64,000 nucleotides of DNA from Acidovorax radicis N35 (GCF_000204195.1 NZ_AFBG01000023.1:124001-188000), one strand, 5' to 3'; shown: positions 50,341-62,477, counted from the first letter of the stretch. The notes: generated by a model not told the origin, from the sequence alone. Translations and numbers: made by a program.

Positions 50341-50706
50341 TTAGAACTGCAGGCCGGCTTCACGGGCTGCGTCGGCCAGGGCCTTGACGCGACCGTGGTA
50401 GGCAAAGCCTGCGCGATCAAATGCAACCTTCTCGACGCCTGCAGCCTTTGCCTTTTCAGCAATGCGCTTGCCAATGGCCGTGGCGGCGGCGGCGTTGCCA
50501 CCCTTGCCCGAACCACCGAGTTCCTTGCGCACGTCGGCTTCTGCAGTGGAGGCACTGGCCAACACCTTGCTGCCGTCGCCAGAAATCACGCTGGCATAGA
50601 TATGGAGGTTCGTGCGGTTCACGGTGAGACGCGCCACGCCTTGCTGTGCAATGCGGATGCGTGTCTGGCGCGAACGACGAAGACGCTGCTCTTTCTTGGT
50701 CAACAT
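50341..50706 (-). CDS. rplR: 50S ribosomal protein L18
   Basis: 121 residues: [41 protein letters not shown], then [37 protein letters not shown]. It binds 5S rRNA with L5. Eleven bases after rplF. Confidence 0.98.
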   Translation of the reverse strand: MLTKKEQRLRRSRQTRIRIAQQGVARLTVNRTNLHIYASVISGDGSKVLASASTAEADVRKELGGSGKGGNAAAATAIGKRIAEKAKAAGVEKVAFDRAGFAYHGRVKALADAAREAGLQF

Positions 50707-50717
50707 GTTGCAGCTCC

Positions 50718-51251
50718 TTATTTCTTCTTGGTCTCTTTGATCGTGATCTTTTCGTCCGCGTAGCGGATACCCTTGCCCTTGTAAGGCTCGGGAGGACGAA
50801 CAGCACGAATCTCAGCAGCGATTTGACCGACGCGTTGACGATCGGCACCCTTGACCACCACTTCAGTGGGGGTTGGGGTAGCCACCGTAATACCAGCGGG
50901 CATTTCGATATTGACCGGATGCGAATAACCAACAGCCAGGTTCAGCTTGGAACCCGAAGCAGCGGCCTTGTAACCCACGCCAACCAAGCTCAGTTTCTTT
51001 TCGAAACCTTTGCTGACGCCGACCACCATGTTGTTGACCAACTGACGAATCGTGCCGCTCATGGCATTGGCTTCGCGGGAGTCATTGACAGGCTCAAAGC
51101 TGAGCTTGCCTTCATTGCTCGACACCTTCACCAGCACATTTTGTGCAAGCGACAGGGCGCCGCCAGAACCCTTGACAGAGATCTGGTCATCTTTCACGGA
51201 CACATCCACGCCAGCGGGGATGGTCACGGGCATTTTTCCTACTCGGGACAT
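50718..51251 (-). CDS. rplF: 50S ribosomal protein L6
   Basis: 177 residues with the two L6 repeats: [33 protein letters not shown], and [32 protein letters not shown]. The end [24 protein letters not shown] is standard. It lies near the GTPase centre of the ribosome. Twenty-five bases after rpsH. Confidence 0.98.
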   Translation of the reverse strand: MSRVGKMPVTIPAGVDVSVKDDQISVKGSGGALSLAQNVLVKVSSNEGKLSFEPVNDSREANAMSGTIRQLVNNMVVGVSKGFEKKLSLVGVGYKAAASGSKLNLAVGYSHPVNIEMPAGITVATPTPTEVVVKGADRQRVGQIAAEIRAVRPPEPYKGKGIRYADEKITIKETKKK

Positions 51252-51276
51252 TTCAGTTTCTCCTCAATGCCGCGGG

Positions 51277-51672
51277 TTAGGCCACGTAGCAGAGCACTTC
51301 GCCACCGACACCGGTAGCACGCGCTTTGCGATCAGTCATCACGCCCTTGGGCGTCGTGACAATTGCCACACCCAGACCGTTCATGACTTGTGGAATGGAA
51401 TCACGGCCTTTGTAGACACGCAGTCCGGGGCGGCTGACACGCTCGATGCGCTCAATCACGGGACGACCTGCGTAGTACTTCAGGGCAATTTCGAGTTCCG
51501 ACTTGCCAGCTTCGGTTTTCACCTGGAAGCCGTCGATATAACCTTCGTCCTTCAGCACCTGGGCGATGGCAATCTTCACTTTGGAAGAAGGCACCAGAAC
51601 CGTGGCCTTGGCGACCATCTGTGCATTACGGATGCGGGTCAGCAAGTCAGCGATGGGATCACTCATGCTCAT
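51277..51672 (-). CDS. rpsH: 30S ribosomal protein S8
   Basis: 131 residues: [46 protein letters not shown], and [31 protein letters not shown]. In E. coli S8 binds spc mRNA and represses this operon, so the long leader before rplN is where to look for a similar site here. The second ATG (51666) is an alternative start. Confidence 0.98.
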   Translation of the reverse strand: MSMSDPIADLLTRIRNAQMVAKATVLVPSSKVKIAIAQVLKDEGYIDGFQVKTEAGKSELEIALKYYAGRPVIERIERVSRPGLRVYKGRDSIPQVMNGLGVAIVTTPKGVMTDRKARATGVGGEVLCYVA

Positions 51673-51692
51673 GTTTAATCTCTCCTGCCTGC

Positions 51693-51998
51693 TTACCAGC
51701 TGGCCTTGGTGACACCGGGGATGTCGCCTGCAAAAGCCAGTTCGCGGATCTTGGCGCGAGCCAGACCGAATTGACGGAAGGTGCCACGTGGACGACCGGT
51801 GATTTCGCAACGGTTGCGCTGACGCGTGGGATTTGCATTGCGTGGGAGCTTTTGCAGACCCAAACGGGCTGCATCACGCTCTTCGTCGCTGCGCTTGGCA
51901 TCGCCAGCAATTGCCTTCAGTTCCGCATACTTGGTTGCGTACTTGGCCGCCAGTTTTTCGCGCTTCAGTTCGCGCTGGATCAAAGCTACTTTAGCCAT
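51693..51998 (-). CDS. rpsN: 30S ribosomal protein S14, zinc-free type
   Basis: 101 residues: [32 protein letters not shown], and [38 protein letters not shown]. The long form without CxxC pairs, which does not need zinc. Between rplE (eight bp) and rpsH. Confidence 0.98.
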   Translation of the reverse strand: MAKVALIQRELKREKLAAKYATKYAELKAIAGDAKRSDEERDAARLGLQKLPRNANPTRQRNRCEITGRPRGTFRQFGLARAKIRELAFAGDIPGVTKASW

Positions 51999-52006
51999 GC
52001 TTCGCC

Positions 52007-52546
52007 TCAGTTCTTGAACGGGAAACGGAAGCCAGCGAGAAGCGCCTTGGCTTCTTCATCGGTCTGGGCCGTCGTGGTGATGCTGATATTGAGACCGCGC
52101 AGGGCGTCGACCTTGTCGTACTCAATTTCAGGGAAAATGATCTGCTCTTTCACGCCGATGTTGTAGTTACCGCGGCCGTCAAAAGCACGACCGGAGATAC
52201 CACGGAAGTCACGGACACGGGGCAGAGCCACGGTCACGAAACGGTCCAGGAACTCATACATCTGCACGCCACGCAGCGTGACCATGCAACCGATGGCCTG
52301 ACCTTCGCGGATCTTGAAACCAGCGATAGCCTTCTTGGCCTTGGTCACCACAGGCTTTTGACCAGCAATCTTGGTCAGATCAGCCACAGCGTTGTCCATC
52401 ACCTTCTTGTCCGAGACTGCCTCGCTCACGCCCATGTTCAGGGTGATCTTGGTCAGACGGGGAACCTGCATCGGCGAGGTGTAGCCGAACTGCTTGATCA
52501 GTTCGGGAGCGACTTTGTCGCGGTAAATTTCTTGCAGTCGTGCCAT
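52007..52546 (-). CDS. rplE: 50S ribosomal protein L5
   Basis: 179 residues: [43 protein letters not shown], and [32 protein letters not shown]. Binds 5S rRNA and the P-site tRNA elbow. Nine bases after rplX. Confidence 0.98.
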   Translation of the reverse strand: MARLQEIYRDKVAPELIKQFGYTSPMQVPRLTKITLNMGVSEAVSDKKVMDNAVADLTKIAGQKPVVTKAKKAIAGFKIREGQAIGCMVTLRGVQMYEFLDRFVTVALPRVRDFRGISGRAFDGRGNYNIGVKEQIIFPEIEYDKVDALRGLNISITTTAQTDEEAKALLAGFRFPFKN

Positions 52547-52555
52547 GTTTACCCC

Positions 52556-52876
52556 TTAGGCCGCCTTGATTTCAGCGCCGCTGGACTTGAACACGCGAAT
52601 GCGCGAACCGTCGGCCTGCACCTTGATGCCCACGCGATCAGCCTTGCCAGTAGCGGCATTGAAGATGGCAATGTTGGACTGATGAATTGGCATGGACTTT
52701 TCAACGATGCCGCCCGTCGTACCCTTCATGGGGTTTGGCTTGGCGTGCTTCTTGACCATGTTGATGCCGTCGATGACCACGTAGGAGTCATCCTTGCGCA
52801 GCGACACTGTGCCGCGCTTGCCCTTATCGCGCCCTGTCAGCACGATGACTTCGTCGCCCTTGCGAATCTTGTTCAT
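52556..52876 (-). CDS. rplX: 50S ribosomal protein L24
   Basis: 106 residues: [49 protein letters not shown]. The KOW motif is at the N-terminus. An early assembly protein of the large subunit. Nine bases after rplN. Confidence 0.98.
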   Translation of the reverse strand: MNKIRKGDEVIVLTGRDKGKRGTVSLRKDDSYVVIDGINMVKKHAKPNPMKGTTGGIVEKSMPIHQSNIAIFNAATGKADRVGIKVQADGSRIRVFKSSGAEIKAA

Positions 52877-52885
52877 GGCGCGTCC

Positions 52886-53254
52886 TTAGAGAACTTCAGG
52901 AGCCAGGGACACGATCTTCATGAACTTCTCGGTACGCAGTTCACGCGTCACGGGTCCAAAGATGCGGGTGCCGATAGGCTCCAACTTTGCATTCAGCAAC
53001 ACTGCTGCGTTGCCGTCGAATTTGACGAGCGAGCCATCACCGCGGCGGATGCCCTTTGCGGTACGAACGACCACTGCGCTATAAACCTCGCCTTTTTTGA
53101 CGCGGCCACGCGGAGCGGCTTCTTTGATACTCACCTTGATGATGTCGCCAACGCTTGCATAGCGACGCTTCGAGCCACCCAGCACCTTGATGCAAAGGAC
53201 GGACTTGGCGCCGGTATTGTCGGCAACCTCTAACCGAGATTCTGTCTGGATCAT
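52886..53254 (-). CDS. rplN: 50S ribosomal protein L14
   Basis: 122 residues: [46 protein letters not shown]. First gene of the spc series. In many bacteria rpsQ lies directly upstream as the end of the S10 operon, but here the next gene is glpD and a promoter at 53413 drives rplN alone. The S10 part must be elsewhere. Confidence 0.98.
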   Translation of the reverse strand: MIQTESRLEVADNTGAKSVLCIKVLGGSKRRYASVGDIIKVSIKEAAPRGRVKKGEVYSAVVVRTAKGIRRGDGSLVKFDGNAAVLLNAKLEPIGTRIFGPVTRELRTEKFMKIVSLAPEVL

Positions 53255-53412
53255 TTCAATATTCCCAACTTGCACCAGAAGACCACGGCCCCAGAGAACT
53301 TCTCAAGGGCTGCAAATCAGCCAGTCAGTCTTGGGCCCGTCGTCCGCACCGCAAACCATTTGCAGCACTTCCCGCTGGGCAGAAACTTCACGTAGGAAAC
53401 GCGAAGCCCTCG

Positions 53413-53441
53413 ATTATTGCCAAAAGCTTTGGAGAAGTCAA
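53413..53441 (-). promoter_or_regulatory. Promoter of the spc-alpha ribosomal operon
   Basis: On the minus strand: TTGACT (53441-53436), 17-base spacer, AATAAT (53418-53413). Both boxes are close to sigma-70 consensus. Transcription would start near 53405, leaving a leader of about 150 bases before rplN that could carry an S8 site. Confidence 0.75.
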
Positions 53442-53449
53442 GCGCCCTA

Positions 53450-55057
53450 TCACACCGGCACGTGCAAATACTGTTGCGCCAGTGCCAGAAAGGCTTCGAG
53501 CTGCGGATCTGCCCCCAGTTCTTCGCGCAACAGCTCTGCGACAGAAGGCGCCAAAGCCATCGCCTTGCGGGCGTCCAAGAACAGCAACCGGGAACGGCGG
53601 GCAAGAACGTCTTCCACCGTACGGGCGTACTCAAAACGCGCGGCAAATCGCACCATGGCGACGGTCAATCCGCCTCCAAGCGCAGTCTGCGCACCGGGGA
53701 GCCCCAAAACGGCAGCCGCCTCCCCGCCATAGGAATGCAACCCCTGGGCATCGCTGATGCGGTGCTTGACAGCTTCTTTGGGCGTTCCGACCAAGGGCAA
53801 ATGGTTCGTGACACCGGCTGGCTTTTCCGGAAGCAGTCCCGTGCTGAAGCATTTTTGCAACACATCTTCAGCCATCGCACGGTAAGTGGTCCATTTGCCG
53901 CCCGTCACGGTGATCAGGCCGCTGCGACTGGCCAGCACCGTGTGCTCCCGGCTGATCTTCTTGGTGTTGTCGCCATCATCGTCCTGCGGCTTGACCAGAG
54001 GGCGCAGACCGACCCAGATACTCCGGATGTCCTCCACCTTGGGGGCCCGGGTGAGATAGCGGGCCGACTCTTCCAGAATGAAACGGACCTCCTCCCCAAA
54101 TGGCTCGGGCTCGCGCACGATGTCCTGGCGCGGACTGTCCGTAGTTCCCAGAATGAGCTTGCCCAGCCATGGCACCGCAAACAGGACCCGACCGTCGGCG
54201 GTCTTGGGCACCATCAAGGCGTGGTCGGACGGGAGAAACTCCCGGTCCACCACGATATGAACCCCCTGGCTTGGCGCCACGATGGGCTTGACGGGCCGCC
54301 CGATGGCCTCGCCATCCATCTGGCGCAAGGTGTCCACCCAAACTCCGGTGGCATTGACCACGGTGCGTGCGCGCACCGTGAATTGCTGCCCGCTGTCGGA
54401 GTCTTCACAAGTAAATCCAACCACCTTGCCAGCCTCATGCACCAAGGCACGCGCGGGACAGTAATTGACCAGCAAGGCACCCAGACTCGCCGCAGTCCGC
54501 GCCAGCGCCAGGGCAAGACGGGCATCGTCGAACTGGCCATCCCAGTACTTGACGCCACCCTTGAGCCCCTCGGCACGGGCTGTGGGCAGGCATTCAAGGG
54601 TGCGGGCACGGCCCAGAAATTGGGTCGCGCCAAGCCCGGCTTTTCCAGCCAGTGCGTCATACATCATGAGTCCGATGCCGTAGAAAGGCGTCTCCCAGAA
54701 TCGGTACGACGGCATGACGAACGGAAGAGGCTGCGCCAGATGCGGCGCATTGTTTAGCAGCGTTGTGCGCTCGTGCAACGCTTCACGGACCAGAGCAATG
54801 TTTCCCTGCGCCAGATAACGAACCCCCCCGTGCACCAGCTTGGTGGCGCGGGAAGAGGTCCCCTTGGCAAAGTCGTGGGAATCCACCAAAACCACGCTGA
54901 AACCACGCGCCGCCGCATCCAGTGCGACACCAAGCCCTGTCGCCCCGCCGCCAATCACAGCGAGGTCGTATTGGTGCGGCTCGGCCAGACGGGCCAGCAG
55001 GTCGGCGCGTCGTGTGGGAAGGAGGGCTGTGGCAATGGTCATGGGGTGATTGTCCAT
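53450..55057 (-). CDS. glpD: Aerobic glycerol-3-phosphate dehydrogenase
   Basis: 535 residues from ATG 55057 (ATG 55042 and TTG 55069 are alternatives; none has a strong ribosome site). The FAD fold is YDLAVIGGGATGLGVALDAAARGFSVVLVDSHDFAKGTSSRATKLVHGGVRYL. The enzyme core holds VNATGVWVDTLRQ, LGTTDSPRQDI and VTGGKWTTYRAMAEDVL. The GlpD C-terminal helical domain is present. It oxidises glycerol-3-phosphate to dihydroxyacetone phosphate at the inner membrane, passing electrons to quinone. It has its own promoter region with a 24-bp GlpR-type palindrome and is separated from glpV by a terminator. Confidence 0.96.
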   Translation of the reverse strand: MDNHPMTIATALLPTRRADLLARLAEPHQYDLAVIGGGATGLGVALDAAARGFSVVLVDSHDFAKGTSSRATKLVHGGVRYLAQGNIALVREALHERTTLLNNAPHLAQPLPFVMPSYRFWETPFYGIGLMMYDALAGKAGLGATQFLGRARTLECLPTARAEGLKGGVKYWDGQFDDARLALALARTAASLGALLVNYCPARALVHEAGKVVGFTCEDSDSGQQFTVRARTVVNATGVWVDTLRQMDGEAIGRPVKPIVAPSQGVHIVVDREFLPSDHALMVPKTADGRVLFAVPWLGKLILGTTDSPRQDIVREPEPFGEEVRFILEESARYLTRAPKVEDIRSIWVGLRPLVKPQDDDGDNTKKISREHTVLASRSGLITVTGGKWTTYRAMAEDVLQKCFSTGLLPEKPAGVTNHLPLVGTPKEAVKHRISDAQGLHSYGGEAAAVLGLPGAQTALGGGLTVAMVRFAARFEYARTVEDVLARRSRLLFLDARKAMALAPSVAELLREELGADPQLEAFLALAQQYLHVPV

Positions 55058-55069
55058 GGGTGGAAGCAA

Positions 55070-55093
55070 AATTTAAGGGTTTACCCTTAAATT
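55070..55093. promoter_or_regulatory. GlpR operator candidate of glpD
   Basis: A perfect 24-base palindrome: AATTTAAGGGT, TT, ACCCTTAAATT. It lies 13 bases before the glpD start. Thirteen bases in the middle (GGTTTACCCTTAA) recur at 61646-61658 in the glpR/glpS gap. Confidence 0.75.
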
Positions 55094-55155
55094 CTTGGCA
55101 CTTCCAAAAGAGAAAATGCGCCTTCGGGCCAGAGACACCGAGGGCGATATGGAGC

Positions 55156-55193
55156 GAAAAAGGCAGCCAGAGACCTTGTGAGCCCTGGCTGCC
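55156..55193 (-). terminator. Terminator of the glpS-V operon
   Basis: On the minus strand GGCAGCCAG and CTGGCTGCC pair perfectly (9 bp) and are followed by TTTTT. It lies 36 bases past the glpV stop and separates the ABC operon from glpD. Confidence 0.88.
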
Positions 55194-55228
55194 GTCGGCG
55201 GGGTCGTCAGGAACGCGACCTCAGGAGA

Positions 55229-56959
<1,731 letters not shown>

Positions 56960-57056
56960 AGTGCCTGTCTCCTCATAGTCATCTCCCCTTTTGGATGCAA
57001 GGGCCGCGTGGCTCCGGGGAAGGATCGAGCCGCGCGACGGGAACCTTGGTGGCCGC

Positions 57057-57365
57057 TCAGCCTTTGCGCATGATCAGCGCGAGCAGCAGCATGGACAGCA
57101 CGAAGCTGAACCAGATCGATGGGTCTTCGCCGAGGCTGAACCACTGCGCCAGCTTGCCGCTGATGCCCACAAAAATCAGATTCACATACGCGGCTGAGAG
57201 CAGGCCGATGAACAGGCGATCGCCGCGCGTGGTTTCCAGCGGCAGGAACCCCTTGCGCATCGCCGTGGGGGACTTGAGCTCCCACACCGTCATGCCCACC
57301 AGCATCAGCACGATGCATGTGAAGAACACTGCCACCGGCAGGGTCCAGGCCATCCACTCAAACAT
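57057..57365 (-). CDS. glpU: Small membrane protein DUF2160 of the glycerol operon
   Basis: 102 residues with three helices: MFEWMAWTLPVAVFFTCIVLMLVGMTVWEL, the loop KSPTAMRKGFLPLETTRGDRLFIGLLSAAYVNLIF, and WFSFVLSMLLLALIMRKG. Always found between the permease and binding-protein genes of this transporter type; in Rhizobium that place is named glpU. Its job is unproven. A family B repeat lies between it and glpQ. Confidence 0.85.
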   Translation of the reverse strand: MFEWMAWTLPVAVFFTCIVLMLVGMTVWELKSPTAMRKGFLPLETTRGDRLFIGLLSAAYVNLIFVGISGKLAQWFSLGEDPSIWFSFVLSMLLLALIMRKG

Positions 57366-57495
57366 TTGTACCCCCCTGAGCGCCTGCGGCGCTTCCCCCC
57401 AGGGGGGCGCCGCTAGTGGTCGGGCGAAGCCCGTTCCACGGCTGCCGCTGGCGTCGGAAGGCCTGCGCACTCTGCAGCGAACTGGTGTAGTTCAT
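57358..57495 (-). CDS. Possible 45-residue peptide spanning a repeat
   Basis: ATG 57495 has GGAGACAG just before it. The peptide opens MNYTSSLQSAQAFRRQRQ and runs through the family B repeat (PLGGSAAGAQGG). It stops overlapping the DUF2160 ATG (ATGTTTGA). Possibly only a coupling leader or chance frame. Confidence 0.28.
   Translation of the reverse strand: MNYTSSLQSAQAFRRQRQPWNGLRPTTSGAPLGGSAAGAQGGTNV
57368..57455 (+). repeat. Dispersed repeat family B, copy 3
   Basis: Reads CCCCCCTGAGCGCC, TGCGGCGCTTCCCCCC, GGGGGGCGCCGC, then GGGCGAAGCCCG, TTCCACGGCTGCCGC. It occupies most of the gap between glpQ and the DUF2160 gene inside the glycerol operon. Confidence 0.75.
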
Positions 57496-57514
57496 GGTTC
57501 TGTCTCCCTTCACG

Positions 57515-58327
57515 CTAGACGCGGCCCATCGCGAAACCCTTCGCGATGTAGTGCCGCACAAACCAGATCACGATGGCGCCCGGCACGATGGTCAGCACGC
57601 CAGCGGCGGCCAGCGTCGCCCAGTCCATGCCACTGGCGCTCACCGTGCGCGTCATGGTGGCCACGATGGGCTTGGCGTTCACGCTGGTCAGCGTGCGGGC
57701 CAGCAGCAGCTCAACCCAGCTGAACATGAAGCAGAAGAACGCTGCCACGCCCACGCCCGCCTTGATCAGCGGCAGGAACACCGTCATGAAAAACCGCGGA
57801 AAGCTGTAGCCGTCGATGTACGCCGTCTCGTCGATCTCGCGCGGGATGCCGCTCATGAAGCCTTCCAGGATCCACACCGCCAGCGGCACGTTGAACAGCA
57901 AGTGCGCCAGCGCCACGGCAATGTGCGTGTCCATCAGCCCCACGGTGGTGTAGAGCTGAAAGAACGGCAGCAGGAACACGGCCGGTGGCGTCATGCGGTT
58001 GGTCAGCAGCCAGAAGAACACATGCTTGTCACCCAGGAACTGGTAGCGGCTGAACGCATACGCCGCCGGCAGCGCCACGGTGAGCGAGATCACCGTGTTG
58101 ATGCCCACGTAGATCAGGCTGTTGATATAGCCCGAGTACCAGGACTCATCGGTGAAGATGGTCTTGTAGTTGTCCCAGGTGAAGTTCTGCGGGAAGAACG
58201 AGAACGTCGACAAGATCTCGGCGTTCGTCTTGAAGCTCATGTTGACCATCCAGTAGATGGGCAGCACCGCAAACACCAGGTACGCCAGCAGAAAGATCGT
58301 CCGCTTGCGGAATCTGCGCTCAGGCAT
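57515..58327 (-). CDS. glpQ: Glycerol ABC transporter permease (MalG-type)
   Basis: 270 residues, six helices, MalG-like. The EAA loop is REIDETAYIDGYSFPRFFMTVFLPLIKAG, which contacts the ATPases. It starts MPERRFRKRTIFLLAYLVFAVLPIYWMVNMSFK. With GlpP it forms the membrane channel. The 63-bp gap to glpP is filled by a family A repeat. Confidence 0.93.
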   Translation of the reverse strand: MPERRFRKRTIFLLAYLVFAVLPIYWMVNMSFKTNAEILSTFSFFPQNFTWDNYKTIFTDESWYSGYINSLIYVGINTVISLTVALPAAYAFSRYQFLGDKHVFFWLLTNRMTPPAVFLLPFFQLYTTVGLMDTHIAVALAHLLFNVPLAVWILEGFMSGIPREIDETAYIDGYSFPRFFMTVFLPLIKAGVGVAAFFCFMFSWVELLLARTLTSVNAKPIVATMTRTVSASGMDWATLAAAGVLTIVPGAIVIWFVRHYIAKGFAMGRV

Positions 58328-58329
58328 GA

Positions 58330-58388
58330 TTGATCCTATTTTTATAGCTATCAGCGCTTATCCAATAAGCGCTAACGGCATTTTTAAT
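58330..58388 (-). repeat. Dispersed repeat family A, copy 7
   Basis: The cleanest core: AGCGCTTAT, CCA, ATAAGCGCT, a perfect 9-bp inverted repeat. It is flanked by TTTTTATAGCTAT and AACGGCATTTTTAA. It occupies essentially the whole gap between glpP and glpQ. Confidence 0.85.
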
Positions 58389-58390
58389 GC

Positions 58391-59281
58391 TCATTCCTGC
58401 ACCTCGGGCTGCTGGGTGCCCACGCGCTGCATCCAGTTGTAGAGGATGAAGCACAGCAGCAGGATGATGAAGAAGTAGATCAGCGAAAACGCCGCCGCCG
58501 GCCCCAGGTCGAACTGGCCCACGGCCTTGGTCGTGAGGTACTGGCTGAGGAAGGTGGTCGCATTGCCCGGCCCGCCGCCCGTCAGCACAAACGGCTCGGT
58601 ATAGATCATGAAACTGTCCATGAAGCGCAGCAGCACCGCGATCATCAGCACGCCGCGCATCTTGGGCAGCTGGATGTAGCGGAACACCGCAAACTTGCTG
58701 GCGCCGTCGATGCGCGCGGCCTGGTAGTAAGCGTCGGGGATCGAGCGCAGCCCGGCAAATGCCAGCAGCGCCACCAGCGGGGTCCAGTGCCATACGTCCA
58801 TCAGCAGCACCGTCAGCCAGGCCTGTGTGGCGTTGCCGGTGTAGCTGTATTCAATGCCGATCTCTTGCAGCATGCGGCCCATGAGCCCGATGTCGGCCCG
58901 GCCATAGATCTGCCAGATGGTGCCCACGACGTTCCACGGGATCAGCAGCGACAGGGCCACCACCACCAGCACGGCGGACGACTTCCAACCCTGGGCGGGC
59001 ATGGACAGGGCCAGCGCGATACCGAGCGGGATCTCCACCGCCAGCACCGACAGCGAGAACGTGATCTGCCGCCACAGCGCGGCATGCAGCTCCTCGTCAC
59101 GCATCACGGCGGCAAACCATTCGGTGCCGACAAACACGCGCCGCTCGGGCGAGATGATGTCCTGCACCGAGTAGTTCACCACCGTCATCAACGGCAGGAT
59201 GGCCGAGAAGGCCACGCAGATGATGACCGGCAGGATCAGGAACCAGGCCTTCTGGTTCACGGGCTTGGTCGTCGTGCTCAT
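58391..59281 (-). CDS. glpP: Glycerol ABC transporter permease (MalF-type)
   Basis: 296 residues, six helices, from MSTTTKPVNQKAWFL with GGAGG upstream. It carries the EAA loop SIPDAYYQAARIDGASKFAVFRYIQLPKMRGV. The pore partner of GlpQ. An upstream frame extension into glpT is not used. Between glpT (58 bp) and glpQ. Confidence 0.93.
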   Translation of the reverse strand: MSTTTKPVNQKAWFLILPVIICVAFSAILPLMTVVNYSVQDIISPERRVFVGTEWFAAVMRDEELHAALWRQITFSLSVLAVEIPLGIALALSMPAQGWKSSAVLVVVALSLLIPWNVVGTIWQIYGRADIGLMGRMLQEIGIEYSYTGNATQAWLTVLLMDVWHWTPLVALLAFAGLRSIPDAYYQAARIDGASKFAVFRYIQLPKMRGVLMIAVLLRFMDSFMIYTEPFVLTGGGPGNATTFLSQYLTTKAVGQFDLGPAAAFSLIYFFIILLLCFILYNWMQRVGTQQPEVQE

Positions 59282-59339
59282 TGGAAACCTCCGTGCTGCG
59301 CACTGCGGTGCTGAGCGCCTTCGGGCGGCCGGGCGGCGC

Positions 59340-60431
<1,092 letters not shown>

Positions 60432-60432
60432 C

Positions 60433-61521
60433 TCAACGCCCTCCTTGTACGGCGCGGTGTCGCGCGGGCGCCCAAACCAGGCGGCCGTCGGCGCCAAACA
60501 CGTAGGCCTGCGACGGGTCCAGATGCAGCGTGATGGCCGCCCCCAATTCAAAGTAATGCACGCCGGTCAGCTGCGCGACCAGGTCACCCCACGGCGTGGA
60601 TGCGTGCACGAAGGTGTCGGAACCCGAAATCTCGGCCAGTTCAACCGTGCCGTTCACGCCTGCGTCGCCGGGACGGGCGTGAACGCGCAGCGCACTGGCG
60701 CGCACGCCCACGGTGACGCCACCCGCCGTCGCACCCTGGGGCAGCGGGATCGACAGCACCGTGCCGCCTGGAAGCTGCACCCCCCGCGCGGCCACCGTGG
60801 CGGGCAGCAGATTCATCGGCGGATCGCTAAAGGCGCGCGCCACGCGCAGCGAGTTGGGCGCGTGGAAGACCTCGGCCGTGGGGCCGTACTGCAGCAGCTG
60901 CCCTTCGTCGAGCACCGCGGTGTAGCCGCCCAGCAGCAGGGCCTCGCCCGGCTCGGTCGTGGCATAGACCACCGTGGACTGCCCTGCGGCAAACAGTTGC
61001 GTGAGTTCTTCGCGCAGTTCTTCGCGCAGCTTGTAGTCCAGGTTCACCAGGGGCTCATCGAGCAGCATCAGCGGCGCGCCCTTGGCCAACGCACGGGCCA
61101 GCGCCACGCGCTGCTGCTGCCCGCCCGACAGCTCGGCCGGATAGCGGTCCAGGAACATGTCGATGTGCAGGCGGCTGGCGATCTCGCGCACCCGGGCATC
61201 GATGTTCTTTTCGCCGCGCAGCTTGAGCGGCGACGCAATGTTGGCCGCCACCTTCATCGAGGGGTAGTTGATGAACTGCTGGTACACCATGGCCACGTTG
61301 CGGTCGCGCACCGGCATGCCGGTCACATCCACGCCGTCGACTGTCACGCGGCCTGCCGTGGGGGTGTCCAGCCCGGCCATGATGCGCATCAGGCTGGTCT
61401 TGCCCGCCTGCGTGGCACCCAGCAGCACCGTAACGGCGCCGCTGTGCAGCGCCAGGCTCATGTCATGAAGCCAGGTCTGCGGTCCTACCTTTTTGCTGAT
61501 GCTGTCCAGTGCCAGCTGCAT
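60433..61521 (-). CDS. glpS: Glycerol ABC transporter ATPase, degenerate H-loop
   Basis: 362 residues from ATG 61521 (GTG 61524 is an alternative). Walker A GATQAGKTS (35-43), signature LSGGQ (131-135) and Walker B LMLLDEP with E156 are standard. The H-loop reads YATTEP, with Thr at the position of the catalytic His (about 189). The regulatory C-terminal domain is MalK-like (GVTVGVRASALRVHARPG). Paired with GlpT it would give one intact and one degenerate ATP site. First ATPase gene of the operon, opposite glpR. Confidence 0.93.
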   Translation of the reverse strand: MQLALDSISKKVGPQTWLHDMSLALHSGAVTVLLGATQAGKTSLMRIMAGLDTPTAGRVTVDGVDVTGMPVRDRNVAMVYQQFINYPSMKVAANIASPLKLRGEKNIDARVREIASRLHIDMFLDRYPAELSGGQQQRVALARALAKGAPLMLLDEPLVNLDYKLREELREELTQLFAAGQSTVVYATTEPGEALLLGGYTAVLDEGQLLQYGPTAEVFHAPNSLRVARAFSDPPMNLLPATVAARGVQLPGGTVLSIPLPQGATAGGVTVGVRASALRVHARPGDAGVNGTVELAEISGSDTFVHASTPWGDLVAQLTGVHYFELGAAITLHLDPSQAYVFGADGRLVWAPARHRAVQGGR

Positions 61522-61533
61522 CACGCAACCTTT

Positions 61534-61614
61534 CTAGTAGGCCCCTCCCGGGGCCGTAGGGATCTGGCGCCGACTGCGCACGCAGTCCAGCACCTCGTTT
61601 TCGATTGCGTTCAT
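61534..61614 (-). CDS. Possible 26-residue leader peptide ahead of glpS
   Basis: ATG 61614 to TAG 61534 encodes MNAIENEVLDCVRSRRQ and ends nine residues later, 12 bases before glpS. A weak AAAAG site precedes it. Codon use resembles the operon. It may couple translation of glpS or be a chance frame. Confidence 0.25.
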   Translation of the reverse strand: MNAIENEVLDCVRSRRQIPTAPGGAY

Positions 61615-61638
61615 TTTTGTTCTTTTCTGATCGTATTG

Positions 61639-61660
61639 AATCAAGGTTTACCCTTAATTG
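61639..61660. promoter_or_regulatory. GlpR operator candidate, glpR/glpS divergent gap
   Basis: Contains GGTTTACCCTTAA (61646-61658), identical to the centre of the glpD palindrome. Its left arm is less perfect (ATCAAGGT). It lies in the 191-bp gap between divergent glpS and glpR, where one repressor could control both directions. Confidence 0.62.
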
Positions 61661-61712
61661 GTTCCTTTTTGTTCGATTTAAAGTATCCGCACCCCATAGC
61701 CAATTAATACGC

Positions 61713-62477
61713 GTGAATACGAATCCTCGACAACTGCTGCTGCTGGAAGAAGTCCGCGCGCGCAAATCTGCCACGGTCGAGCAACTGGCCGATACCCTCG
61801 GCGTGACGCTGCAGACCGTGCGCCGCGACGTGCAGCGCCTGGCCGAATCCGGGCTGCTCACGCGTTTTCATGGCGGCGTGCGCGTGCCCAGCTCCACCGT
61901 GGAGAACCTGGCCCACACCCAGCGCGAAACGCTGCATGCCGAGGGCAAAGCGCGCATTGCCCGCGCCGTGGCGAGCCAGGTGCCCAATGACTGTTCGCTG
62001 ATCCTGAACATCGGCACCACCACCGAAGCCATTGCCAAGGCCTTGCTGCACCACCGCGGCCTGCGCGTGATCACCAACAACCTCAATGTGGCCGCCATCC
62101 TGAGCGGCAACCCCGAGTGCGAAGTCATCGTGGCCGGCGGCGTGGTGCGCACCCGCGATCGCGGCATCGTGGGCGAGGCGGCGGTGGACTTCATCCGCCA
62201 GTTCAAGGTCGACATCGCGCTCATCGGCATCTCAGGCGTGGAGCCCGACGGCTCGCTGCGCGACTTCGACTACCGAGAGGTGAAGGTCGCACAAACCATC
62301 ATCGAACAGTCGCGCGAGGTCTGGCTGGCGGCCGACCACAGCAAGTTCAACCGCCCGGCAATGGTGCAGCTGGCCACGCTGGCGCAGATCGACCGCCTGT
62401 TCACCGACGCGCCGCCACCGGAGCCCTTCCCCGCCCTTTTGCAGGACGCCGAAGTCATCTGTACCGTCGCCGCATAG
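61713..62477 (+). CDS. glpR: DeoR-family repressor GlpR
   Basis: 254 residues from GTG 61713, the usual length; the frame is open further upstream. The DeoR helix-turn-helix is at about 5-55 (RQLLLLEEVRARKSATVEQLADTLGVTLQTVRRDVQRLAESGLLTRFHGG). The sugar-phosphate-binding domain shows NIGTTTEAIAKALL, ITNNLNVAAIL, DIALIGISGVEPDGSLRDFDYREV and LAADHSKFNRPAMV. It follows E. coli GlpR along its length. It should release DNA when glycerol-3-phosphate binds. glpK follows in the same direction. Confidence 0.95.
   Translation: MNTNPRQLLLLEEVRARKSATVEQLADTLGVTLQTVRRDVQRLAESGLLTRFHGGVRVPSSTVENLAHTQRETLHAEGKARIARAVASQVPNDCSLILNIGTTTEAIAKALLHHRGLRVITNNLNVAAILSGNPECEVIVAGGVVRTRDRGIVGEAAVDFIRQFKVDIALIGISGVEPDGSLRDFDYREVKVAQTIIEQSREVWLAADHSKFNRPAMVQLATLAQIDRLFTDAPPPEPFPALLQDAEVICTVAA

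Noticed and set aside
61605-61712. N-terminal extension of GlpR by 36 residues
   Set aside because: It runs through the operator region, and GTG 61713 gives the standard DeoR-family length.
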